Origin: Tannerella sp.
Lineage (GTDB): Bacteria > Bacteroidota > Bacteroidia > Bacteroidales > Tannerellaceae
Length of the DNA stretch: 51,036 nucleotides
Assembly: GCA_031285685.1 (NCBI GenBank)
Contig: JAITVS010000276.1
Location: 1-51,036, forward strand
Direction: 5' to 3'
The notes beneath the pieces were generated by a model. It worked only from the letters and a program-made list of their open reading frames with translations, was not told the DNA's origin and did no database searches. How positions within the stretch are numbered: the stretch's first letter is position 1; each line of letters opens with the position of its first letter. Shown here piece after piece: positions 18,188 through 25,716 of this stretch. The translations under genes and the position numbers were made by a program.

Positions 18188-18228
18188 AAATTCAGCCTTG
18201 TATCTCCTACGCTACGCCTGAAAATTCA
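18183..18228. repeat. Short direct repeat between converging glycosyltransferase genes
   Basis: CCTGAAAATTCA occurs at 18183-18194 and again at 18217-18228, 34 bases apart, with a CTACG duplication between. The first copy covers the stop codon of the plus-strand gene. No terminator-like hairpin is visible here. Confidence 0.55.
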
Positions 18229-18232
18229 CGAT

Positions 18233-19345
18233 TTATCTATTTGGGGAAAACTCCATAAAAATATCGGTTATTTTCTTCGTACTGTAACTATTTGACAGTT
18301 GTTCCCTGTAATTAAGACAGTTACATACATATAGCGAATTATTATCTATCACTTCTATTATATCATATTCATTCCAGTGATCCTTTGCGACACCCAGCTT
18401 TTCCTTTGCTATATAATCGGCTGAAGCAGGCAATAGATTGGTAATAACGGGTGTTCCCGAAGCGATTGATTCCGGAATAGAAACCATATTCATATCACGT
18501 AACGTATTTACTAAAAATACGTATGAATGTTTAATCGCATTATTTAAATCCTGCTGATTAAGAAAGCCCAAAAACAAAACATGCCCCCGCAAGCCCAACT
18601 TCGCTACTAATTGCTCCAATGACTCCTGCAATTCACCCCTGCCGGCAATCAGTAACCGGATATCTTCATACCCTTTTATCCGGATCAATTTGCCGTATAT
18701 CTCGATTATACTTTCAATATTTTTACCACTTATCAATCGCGAAGAAGTGATAATATACCGCTCTTTTTTTTCAGAAAAGCGAAATTTTAACGTATTGATT
18801 CCATGATCGACACAGGTTGACGAAACATTCTTCATATATCTGCTGATAAACGCATAAGCACGCTTTGAACGTGGTATTACACATCTGACCTTTCTGATAA
18901 ACAAACGAATGATTACATGATGCCAGAATTTTGACGGCATCTTCCGGAAGATACTCTGGTGAACAGTCATCTCCTGCCATATCACGGTTTTAGAAGGGCA
19001 TATGATAGAAGCGAACAAAGTCGGAAATGTAAAAACCTCACTGCACAGAACCATATCAAACCGGTGATGATCGGATTTCAAAAATTTATAAAATCCGGAC
19101 GAATAAGGAATCAATGCCGGTGGAAACAGCCGGACGAACTGTGATTTAAAAAAGAGAACCTCTATCTCATAGTCTTCTTCTTCGACAGGCTTAAACTCTG
19201 CAGAAGCAGCCAATGTCACACGATGTCCATTCGATACGAACCCCAGACACATACTATAGATCATGGTTTCTTTTATCGTCTTAACCTCAGGTATTATTCG
19301 GTTTTCCGCAGAATAAAGCACAGGATTTATTACCAATATATTCAT
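18233..19345 (-). CDS. Glycosyltransferase family 4
   Basis: A 370-residue GT-B enzyme. The C-terminal donor domain shows ITSSRLISGKNIESIIEIYGKL, LLIAGRGELQESLEQL and HSYVFLVNTLRDMNMVSIPESIASGTPVITN, the last carrying the expected glutamate before the SIASGTPV turn. Its start is 23 bases after the stop of the gene at 19369-20358, so both form a two-gene minus-strand operon. The role is addition of one sugar to the repeat unit on the cytoplasmic face; donor unknown. Confidence 0.88.
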   Translation of the reverse strand: MNILVINPVLYSAENRIIPEVKTIKETMIYSMCLGFVSNGHRVTLAASAEFKPVEEEDYEIEVLFFKSQFVRLFPPALIPYSSGFYKFLKSDHHRFDMVLCSEVFTFPTLFASIICPSKTVIWQEMTVHQSIFRKMPSKFWHHVIIRLFIRKVRCVIPRSKRAYAFISRYMKNVSSTCVDHGINTLKFRFSEKKERYIITSSRLISGKNIESIIEIYGKLIRIKGYEDIRLLIAGRGELQESLEQLVAKLGLRGHVLFLGFLNQQDLNNAIKHSYVFLVNTLRDMNMVSIPESIASGTPVITNLLPASADYIAKEKLGVAKDHWNEYDIIEVIDNNSLYVCNCLNYREQLSNSYSTKKITDIFMEFSPNR

Positions 19346-19368
19346 TTGCCTAATCTCTTTTATTAGAA

Positions 19369-20358
19369 CTATACCTGAACGGTGAAAACATCTTTATTTC
19401 CTGCAAGAGCGGCATAATAAGAAAAGACGGTACCATACATTTCAGGCGCATGTATCACAAAAACCTCTTTAGCATAGCTGATCATATAAAAATCCAGAAA
19501 CGTTTTTACAAAAACGTCCCTGCTACTCTCAAATGAAATATGTCCGATCTCTCCCTCCAGAACATGTACGGGAAGTTCTCTTACACGATTTAAAAAAACG
19601 TTACTGTCTGAAAAAACAAGTACTGGAAGACTTATATTTTCCGCAATAATATTTTTGATTCCAGCTATACATCGCTGAATCAGGGATTCTTTTTTCTCTG
19701 CGGAGAGATGATTAAACTGGTCTCCTTCAAAATGTTCCAATGCATTCACAAACCGGAGGTGAACAGCAATGTATTGATCCTTCACAAAGCCGGTTTGCGC
19801 TATACGTTGTACAATAAAGTCTTTCGGTTTAAATAACGAATTATAAAATATGCCCCATAACCTTTTATAATCCGGAACGTTATTCACCTCAAGAATATCA
19901 TAACCGATATAACTATATACATGATATTGTTTTACCGAACGTTTCAAACAGGGCACCTTTCCGCCTCCGTTATAAGGGATTACCCTTGAATTCTTTAAAC
20001 TATAACTTAAATCTTTCCGATCCGCTACCCAGTTATACTCGTTTACATCTAAATAATCATTCAGGCAAAAAGGGGTTTCAAAAATAATTTTGAAGTCAAA
20101 TCCGTTTTGCTTTGCAATGTAATAACAACCGACAATGGCTTTATACCTGTCGGAAAGCCCGGGATGTTTTATTTCCGGATCTATAATAAAGTAGAGGGTA
20201 TTACCTTCTATATCCCTATCTTTTGTAATCGAATAATACTTCACATAATACCTACAACTCCTGAAAAAATATCTCATATCATTAACCCGAGTCTGTAAAT
20301 ATTTCTTGTAATACTTATTAGCCCTTAAATAACATTTAATTTGTTCAACAACATCCAT
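19369..20358 (-). CDS. Putative glycosyltransferase, possibly fucosyltransferase-like
   Basis: A 329-residue protein I do not recognise with certainty. The middle has AVHLRFVNALEHFEGD, the C-terminal half has LPVLVFSDSNVF, and the end has APEMYGTVFSYYAALAG. A basic HLR loop, an SDS strand and a Ser/Phe-rich loop before an Ala helix are arranged as in the GT-B fucosyltransferase-like superfamily (GT11/GT23/O-fucosyltransferase types). No signal peptide or transmembrane segment is seen, so it should be cytoplasmic. It is the first gene of the operon with the GT4 gene at 18233 and has its own promoter at 20424-20454. A structure prediction would settle the family. Confidence 0.55.
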   Translation of the reverse strand: MDVVEQIKCYLRANKYYKKYLQTRVNDMRYFFRSCRYYVKYYSITKDRDIEGNTLYFIIDPEIKHPGLSDRYKAIVGCYYIAKQNGFDFKIIFETPFCLNDYLDVNEYNWVADRKDLSYSLKNSRVIPYNGGGKVPCLKRSVKQYHVYSYIGYDILEVNNVPDYKRLWGIFYNSLFKPKDFIVQRIAQTGFVKDQYIAVHLRFVNALEHFEGDQFNHLSAEKKESLIQRCIAGIKNIIAENISLPVLVFSDSNVFLNRVRELPVHVLEGEIGHISFESSRDVFVKTFLDFYMISYAKEVFVIHAPEMYGTVFSYYAALAGNKDVFTVQV

Positions 20359-20423
20359 CTAAAAAAGTAATAATCATATTATAACAGATATGTATTTACA
20401 CGCAATACTTCAAACTGTAACAG

Positions 20424-20454
20424 CAAATATAGCACTATTTAACGATAGAAGCAA
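20424..20454 (-). promoter_or_regulatory. Promoter of the two-gene glycosyltransferase operon
   Basis: Minus strand TTG (20454-20452), exactly 20 nt, TATATTTG (20431-20424), matching the consensus. The leader would be about 60 nt. Confidence 0.7.
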
Positions 20455-20665
20455 TTACTAAGATATTTTATTTCTATATATACACCCAAAAGCACCCTTC
20501 ATTGTCTGCCACTCCCAGTTGAACAAACACAACCTTTTTCGATTATCTATTTTTTTTACAAATAAAAGCACAGATAATAATTATTTTTTCACAACCATCA
20601 TTCAAATAATAGTCGCTTACTACCAATATAATACAAATAAATAACAAAGTTTAACGAATTAATAA

Positions 20666-20697
20666 TTTGCAAACAAATATAATATTACATACATTTG
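20666..20697 (+). promoter_or_regulatory. Promoter of the tandem outer-membrane barrel genes
   Basis: TTTG (20666-20669), 20 nt, TACATTTG (20690-20697), a complete Bacteroidota promoter. It predicts a leader of about 125 nt before the ATG at 20832. Confidence 0.72.
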
Positions 20698-20717
20698 TTA
20701 TAATTATATAGCATAGA

Positions 20718-20786
20718 ATACAAAACGCGACATATCCGATAAGGCGAACCGGAATGAAGGAATGTCATTATCGCTGTGTTTTGTAT
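20718..20786 (+). promoter_or_regulatory. Structured 5' leader upstream of barrel gene
   Basis: ATACAAAAC (20718-20726) pairs with GTTTTGTAT (20778-20786), and inside it GATAA (20738-20742) pairs with TTATC (20768-20772). The nested stems would form just after transcription start. It matches no riboswitch class that I recognise. Confidence 0.35.
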
Positions 20787-20831
20787 CGCTACCGGTAAAA
20801 TAAAGATTGAATTCATTATTACAGAAAAGTC

Positions 20832-22004
20832 ATGAAACAAGTATTATTATTTATATGGATGGCATTCTCTACAACACTATTATGGAGCCAGGAAAATGCC
20901 AACATTGCAGATGCCGAAACGCTGAAACATATCGGTTTTCTGAAGCGTTGGCAAATAAAGCAGGCAGAAAAAGAAAAAAACGGAGACTTCCTGATAACAC
21001 CGGTATTAGGCCCGGGCTACACCCCCGAACTGGGATTTTCCATCGCCGGAGGAGCACTGATGTCATTCCTTACGGACAAAAAAAGCCCCTCATTGCAACG
21101 CTCCTCCGTCCCCGTCACACTGGGCATAAGTACGACCGGCGCATTCTTCCTGTCCTCTAAAGTAGCTACATTCTGGAATCACGATAAGCTACGGATCAAT
21201 GCCGACATCTGGTATAAAAATATGCCTGATAATTATTTCGGGATAGGATACGAGAATGGGAAAAATACGGAAAAATCCGACTCTACCACAGAATACAAAC
21301 GCAACTGGTTTCAATTTAACCCACAGGTATTCTGGCAATTCAAACCGACCTACTTTGTGGGAGGGGCATTAGATATTAATTATACACATGGAACAGATGC
21401 CTCGACAGGCGTTGCCACAAACTCTGATTATATTAAATATAATGACAAGCCGTTTAACATAGGCTTAGGAGTTCACGCTCTGATTGATTCGCGGGATGTA
21501 GAAGTAAATGCATGGAAAGGCTGGTATGTACTGGCACAAGTTATGTTTTACGGAAAATATTTTGGAGGAGATAATAATTATCAGATTTATAATATAGATA
21601 CCCGGCATTACATCCGGCTATTTAAGCCCGGACAAACATTGGCAATGCAGATCCGGGGGCGCTTTACCACGGGAGATGTGCCTTACGGAGAAATGTCGCA
21701 ATTAGGCACTCCTTTTGATCTGAGAGGATATTTTTGGGGGCAATACAGGGATAAGAATATGATGTTTGCCATCGCAGAATACCGGCATGACTTTTATAAA
21801 AAAAACGGAGAAAGAAGCAAACATGGGGCCGTAATCTGGTTAGCCGGTGGGACGATCGCACCTGATTTGGGATTTAACGACTTCCTGCCTAATGGAGGGA
21901 TTGGCTACCGCTTTGAAGTACAACCCCGCATGGCTCTTCGCTTAGACTTCGGCATAGGCAGAGATACCAAAGGATTCTACTTTAATTTCAATGAAGCATT
22001 TTAA
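20832..22004 (+). CDS. Omp85/BamA-TamA-type surface antigen barrel, short form
   Basis: A 390-residue exported protein with an N-terminal signal peptide ending near LLWSQ. The rest is rich in alternating aromatic/polar beta strands, opening FLITPVLGPGYTPELGFSIAGG. It contains the PFDLRGYFWGQYRDKNMMFAIAEYRHDF segment, in which RGY corresponds to the conserved RG(Y/F) of the Omp85 barrel L6 loop, and it ends in Phe (FNFNEAF). The length allows a barrel but no POTRA repeats. Such short BamA-like proteins are common in Bacteroidota and their substrates are unknown. The next gene encodes a second related barrel 64 bases downstream. Confidence 0.8.
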   Translation: MKQVLLFIWMAFSTTLLWSQENANIADAETLKHIGFLKRWQIKQAEKEKNGDFLITPVLGPGYTPELGFSIAGGALMSFLTDKKSPSLQRSSVPVTLGISTTGAFFLSSKVATFWNHDKLRINADIWYKNMPDNYFGIGYENGKNTEKSDSTTEYKRNWFQFNPQVFWQFKPTYFVGGALDINYTHGTDASTGVATNSDYIKYNDKPFNIGLGVHALIDSRDVEVNAWKGWYVLAQVMFYGKYFGGDNNYQIYNIDTRHYIRLFKPGQTLAMQIRGRFTTGDVPYGEMSQLGTPFDLRGYFWGQYRDKNMMFAIAEYRHDFYKKNGERSKHGAVIWLAGGTIAPDLGFNDFLPNGGIGYRFEVQPRMALRLDFGIGRDTKGFYFNFNEAF

Positions 22005-22068
22005 AACATAGAATGAATTCAGGAAAACAGAATTCTCTTATATGAAATCAGTATTAAACATCATAATC

Positions 22069-23253
22069 ATGAGAAAGAAAATCACTTCAATATTTTTATC
22101 TACAACAATATTCCTATTGTCCGCAAACAGTATTTTCGCCCAGGAAGAACAGAAAGAAAAATCAAAAATTATCTTCAAGGACACTTTAGACAATTATTTT
22201 GACCTCAGCGATTTTATCATAAATAAAAAGGGTTTTATACCGATACCGGTTATTATTACCGAACCCTCCCTGGGAGGATTCGGAGGAGGCTTAGCGCCTG
22301 TTTTCATTCAGCCGAATAAACCCCGCAACCTAAACGGAAGGATGATACCCATGCCTCCTGATATAACAACAGCATTCGGGGGAGGAACCCTCAATGGCTC
22401 CTGGTTTCTGGGAGGAGGACGAACCGGCAGTATTTCAAAATGGGGTATCCGCTATACTATAGGCGCAGCGTATGGTAATGTTAATATGGACTACTATTTC
22501 AATATAGATAAATTAAACAAAGAGGTTGAATCCGAATTCAATATCCGAACCATTCCCGCATTCCTCTCTGTCACGAAGCAACTGAGAGACCCGAGATTCA
22601 ACGTGGGACTGGAATACCTTTTCATGCACAATAAATTAGAAGTAAAAAATCCTGCAGCCGGACCTTTACAAGAAAAAATCGATTCGCTTGTATCTGATTA
22701 TATCAGCGGAAATATCGGCAAGCTCGGGATAAAGGCGTCATATGACAACCGGGACAATACTTTCACACCCAATAAAGGACTAAAGGTAAATATTACTGCC
22801 GACTGGAGCCATCCCGCATTCGGCAGCGATTACAAGTACGGGCAGTTTGAAGGGGCGGCATATTATTATATTCCGTTATCCCATAATTTAATTACAGGAA
22901 CCCGCTTCGACATGCAACAGGTTGCCGGTGATATCCCTTTTTACATCAAACCATTCGTTGACATGAGAGGAGTGCCCAGTGCCCGCTACCAAGGCAAAAC
23001 CACCATGCTTATCGAACTGGAAGAACGCTGGGATTTTCAACGCCGGTGGAGCCTTGTAGGTTTTGGAGGCGTAGGTAAAGGATTCGACAAGTTCTCCGAT
23101 TTTGGAAGTGCGGAATGGGCATGGGGTTACGGGGCCGGATTCCGCTACCTGATGGCACGATTACTGAACATCCGCATGGGAGTTGACTTCGCAATGGGGC
23201 CCGATGGATTTACGTATTACATTGTATTTGGAACCAGTTGGATAAGACAGTAA
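22069..23253 (+). CDS. Omp85/BamA-type outer-membrane barrel, second tandem copy
   Basis: An exported beta-barrel protein of 394 residues if started at ATG 22069, which directly gives a signal peptide (MRKKITSIFLSTTIFLLSANSIFAQ region); an in-frame ATG at 22042 would add nine residues. Strands such as VIITEPSLGGFGGGLAPVF, GIKASYDNRDNTFTPNKGL and DFAMGPDGFTYYIVFGTSW are typical of the surface-antigen (D15) barrel. DMRGVPSARYQGK likely represents the L6 RG motif. Its sequence is diverged from the upstream copy, so this is not a recent duplication. It probably shares the promoter at 20666. Four bases separate it from a convergent barrel gene. Confidence 0.77.
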   Translation: MRKKITSIFLSTTIFLLSANSIFAQEEQKEKSKIIFKDTLDNYFDLSDFIINKKGFIPIPVIITEPSLGGFGGGLAPVFIQPNKPRNLNGRMIPMPPDITTAFGGGTLNGSWFLGGGRTGSISKWGIRYTIGAAYGNVNMDYYFNIDKLNKEVESEFNIRTIPAFLSVTKQLRDPRFNVGLEYLFMHNKLEVKNPAAGPLQEKIDSLVSDYISGNIGKLGIKASYDNRDNTFTPNKGLKVNITADWSHPAFGSDYKYGQFEGAAYYYIPLSHNLITGTRFDMQQVAGDIPFYIKPFVDMRGVPSARYQGKTTMLIELEERWDFQRRWSLVGFGGVGKGFDKFSDFGSAEWAWGYGAGFRYLMARLLNIRMGVDFAMGPDGFTYYIVFGTSWIRQ

Positions 23254-23257
23254 TAAT

Positions 23258-24268
23258 CTATCTCTTAAATAATCCGGATCTCCGACCTCCCAGAAAATTG
23301 GTCTCCACACGGAATTGCCAATGACGGCTCACCTGATACTGGGCTCCGAGAATCATGCACCAATTACGCTCAGGACGTTTATTTAATGAATAATTAACAA
23401 CATCACCCTTATTCTTATCAACAAAATTAGCCACTACATCATCCGCAATTTTCTGTACTGCCGGCGATAGCGCATTATACCAATCGGTATTTTCGTAATT
23501 TTGCCCCAAATCAGGAGCAATATCGGATAGAGCAAGACTACCCACAGTGGTACTATTTAGAAAAATACGGCCAGCACCCGTCCACAATGAAAAATTTCGT
23601 TCGGGCTGTTTATTAAAATGAAAAATATATCCGACCCGGGGCGCCAGATTCATGGCTGAATTATCTTTTTTCATTTCGTCGAAATGAGTCCAAACCGTAT
23701 TAAAATCCAGCGAAAAGAATATGGAACGTACACCACCCGTCAGCATTGCTCCGCATCCGTAAACATAACCGCTAAAATTAGCCTGGGTATTCATATCAAC
23801 CGGCCGGTTAGCAATAGAACCGATACTGACTTCCGTCTCAACCCATGCCTTCCCGAAAACACCATACACATCCAAAAACGGCAATATCCAGATATCAGTA
23901 CGTGCATTAATATTTCTTACAGTAGCTTTTACACGGCTAAACCCTACCACTTGGTCAAGGGAAGTCGAAGGAATAATTACATTTCCATCAGCATCATTAA
24001 TTCCGATTGTCAAATCGGAAATAGCAACATCCTGTTCTCCTATATAGGAATTGATCATAACACCAATAGGATAAGGAAGGAGAAATCCTTTTTTCCCAAG
24101 TCTCTCACCCCATGCAGGCAAGAAATAAGGATTATTCAACTGCTTCGTACTTTCATACAAATCCCCCTGCTTCGGCATAATTTTTACGCCTCCATCTGTT
24201 TGAGAACATACTGTCATAGACAATGACGATAAGATTAATATCAATAATGCAACTTCAACCTTAAACAT
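23258..24268 (-). CDS. Predicted outer-membrane beta-barrel protein
   Basis: A 336-residue exported protein of unknown function. ATG at 24268 gives a signal peptide (MFKVEVALLILILSSLSMTVCSQ region); an upstream TTG at 24274 is less likely. Alternating strands such as ATVRNINARTDIWILPFLDVYGVFG and FSGYVYGCGAMLTGGVRSIFFSLDF, plus QFRVETNFLGGRRSGLF at the end, are those of a porin-like barrel, although it ends FKR rather than in a terminal aromatic residue. A decayed gene end lies 7 bases upstream in the same direction, so it was once the second gene of an operon. Confidence 0.68.
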   Translation of the reverse strand: MFKVEVALLILILSSLSMTVCSQTDGGVKIMPKQGDLYESTKQLNNPYFLPAWGERLGKKGFLLPYPIGVMINSYIGEQDVAISDLTIGINDADGNVIIPSTSLDQVVGFSRVKATVRNINARTDIWILPFLDVYGVFGKAWVETEVSIGSIANRPVDMNTQANFSGYVYGCGAMLTGGVRSIFFSLDFNTVWTHFDEMKKDNSAMNLAPRVGYIFHFNKQPERNFSLWTGAGRIFLNSTTVGSLALSDIAPDLGQNYENTDWYNALSPAVQKIADDVVANFVDKNKGDVVNYSLNKRPERNWCMILGAQYQVSRHWQFRVETNFLGGRRSGLFKR

Positions 24269-24275
24269 AATCAAT

Positions 24276-24438
24276 TCATTTTTTATTAATCCAAAACTTT
24301 ATAATAACCCCAGACTGCCCGTAATCTGCATTCCCGATTGCCGGATCGACAAGATACTGACATATATGCCCCTGTTTTCATGTAGAACTCATCGCGCCAC
24401 ATATCTATCCGGTTTGATATTGACAATTTTACGAGCAC
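24276..24438 (-). pseudogene. Decayed 3' end of an outer-membrane-type gene
   Basis: Reading the minus strand down from 24438 gives NRIDMWRDEFYMKTGAYM. A shift of one base near 24360 then gives QYLVDPAIGNADYGQSG and a final VIIKFWINKK before TGA at 24278-24276. Both pieces look like genuine coding sequence of a barrel-type C-terminus. About 50 codons survive. A -7 element (TATATTTG, 24485-24478) lies just upstream, as if the body of the gene had been deleted, leaving promoter and tail. The stop is 7 bases from the ATG of the downstream barrel gene. Confidence 0.5.
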
Positions 24439-24770
24439 CAGACTCTTTTTTTTAAAAGAGCACGATAAAAAACATCACAAATATAGAAAAAAATAATATA
24501 TTACCATTATAATAATATCACAAATCAAATTTATATATATATAATAATTTTTTCAACAATGAATTTTCATAAAAACACCCTCAATAATCCAACAAATAGC
24601 TAGATTATTGAAAAAAACATAATGCACTAAACATCAATATTATAAGTAAATATAAATTTTTTATTTGCAAAAAATAAAAAATTATACATAAAAATATTGC
24701 AATTATTAATATAAAGTAATACCTTTGTACTATATAAATGTTCATAAATATAAATTTAAATTATAACATT
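24439..24770. other. Extremely AT-rich intergenic region
   Basis: About 330 bases with long A/T stretches. It contains a CTCTTTT/AAAAGAG hairpin (about 24443-24460), a minus-strand TATATTTG at 24478-24485 and the plus-strand promoter at 24697-24727. I see no further coding remnant. Confidence 0.6.
24697..24727 (+). promoter_or_regulatory. Promoter of the 24771-27906 gene group
   Basis: TTG (24697-24699), exactly 20 nt, TACCTTTG (24720-24727). The leader before the ATG at 24771 would be about 37 nt. Confidence 0.72.
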
Positions 24771-25070
24771 ATGGATAGCACAAGTTTTTACGAAGAATAT
24801 CTCAATGATATCTTGCAACAATTAGTAGAGTCCAAACAATTAGAACCTAATCAAGAGCATGTTACCAAGTTCGTTATTGATAATATCTATAACAGCTTAT
24901 CTGAAAAACAAAGAAATGTTTTTAATTATATGATAAATACGATAAAGAATGCAAAGGCCATGAGGTCTGCTCAGGAGGAGAAAGAAAAAGCTCTTGGGCA
25001 AACTCTGTCTCCTGAACAATACAATAATTACGAAAAGAACAAAGAGACTCGACAGGAGACCATGAAATAA
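24771..25070 (+). CDS. Hypothetical small helical protein
   Basis: A 99-residue protein beginning MDSTSFYEEYLNDILQQLVE; ATG at 24771 fits the promoter better than the in-frame ATG at 24738, which leaves almost no leader. It has no signal peptide and no transmembrane segment and is predicted to be almost wholly alpha-helical, with a charged Glu/Lys/Gln-rich C-terminal third, so it should be a soluble cytoplasmic protein. I do not recognise a family. It precedes two genes for exported proteins in the same direction, separated from them by a repeat-containing gap of about 150 bases. Confidence 0.65.
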   Translation: MDSTSFYEEYLNDILQQLVESKQLEPNQEHVTKFVIDNIYNSLSEKQRNVFNYMINTIKNAKAMRSAQEEKEKALGQTLSPEQYNNYEKNKETRQETMK

Positions 25071-25080
25071 AAAACATAAC

Positions 25081-25128
25081 TGTAAACACTGAAAAAGATA
25101 CGAAACGAAGCATGTAAACACTGTTTAC
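25081..25128. promoter_or_regulatory. Repeated operator-like motif with dyad
   Basis: TGTAAACACTG occurs at 25081-25091 and again at 25113-25123, 32 bases (about three helical turns) apart. The second copy is part of a perfect dyad GTAAAC-ACT-GTTTAC at 25114-25128. This looks like a regulator binding site in front of the DUF2541-like gene. A CGCC-GAA-GGCG mini-hairpin follows at 25128-25138. Confidence 0.45.
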
Positions 25129-25216
25129 GCCGAAGGCGATGAATAAAACTTACTGCGAGTTCCATACCTACCTTTAAAATATTTATTCGTATGAAAAAAA
25201 ATCAGGTCGTAATTGG

Positions 25217-25645
25217 GTGGCAGGCATTTTTATTATTACAGGAATAGCCTTGCTAATGACATTAATAAGCGGGAGTGCAACAGCACAAAAAGTACGGGCA
25301 CCAAGAGCCGGCGCGCCCGGAAGTTGGAGACTCATCGGTACAACACAAGCCAAATTCACTGCGGATCATGACGGTATCGAGGTTGTCGGGCCCTTCGACA
25401 ATTTCAGAAAGGTAAAATTTAAGGTTACAGATGCTCCCTTGCGATTAGTCAGGATGAAAATAACTTATGACAACGGAGCTCCCGACGAAATACCTACCGC
25501 AATAGACATTCCCGAAGGTGGAGAAAGCCGGATAATCGACTTACGGGGAGTCGGCAAACGAAGTATCCGCCGGATTGATTTTTGGTATGACACCAAGGGA
25601 GTGTTAAGGGGCCGGGCCAATGTGTCTGTATTCGGGATGAAGTAA
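25217..25645 (+). CDS. DUF2541-like secreted protein
   Basis: A 142-residue protein if started at GTG 25217, with a hydrophobic signal peptide ending near GSATAQ. The mature part (WRLIGTTQAKFTADHDGIEVVG, then GGESRIIDLRGVGKRSIRRIDF) resembles the DUF2541/YaaI-like family of small periplasmic beta-rich proteins of unknown function. An ATG at 25191 with a better signal peptide is out of frame by one base: eight A follow it, and nine A would give MKKKSGRNWVAGIFIITGIA. Either GTG is used, the base call is wrong, or the tract slips. The gene for the large GPW-repeat protein follows 71 bases on. Confidence 0.7.
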   Translation: MAGIFIITGIALLMTLISGSATAQKVRAPRAGAPGSWRLIGTTQAKFTADHDGIEVVGPFDNFRKVKFKVTDAPLRLVRMKITYDNGAPDEIPTAIDIPEGGESRIIDLRGVGKRSIRRIDFWYDTKGVLRGRANVSVFGMK

Positions 25646-25716
25646 GCAACTTCATCATTTAATTTTTAGAAGACGCTCCACATTTCCCTTTTTGTAAAAT
25701 TTCAAATGATGTATTT

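Larger units (their letters stand above)
20359..20831. other. AT-rich divergent intergenic region
   Basis: This 473-base gap carries two divergent promoters (minus 20424-20454, plus 20666-20697) and a structured leader for the downstream barrel gene (20718-20786). I see no protein-coding remnant on either strand. It marks the right boundary of the polysaccharide locus. Confidence 0.7.

Noticed and set aside
24480..24740. Very AT-rich stretch considered as a replication origin or attachment site
   Set aside because: No DnaA-box cluster, no dnaA or parAB gene, no integrase and no flanking direct repeats are visible.
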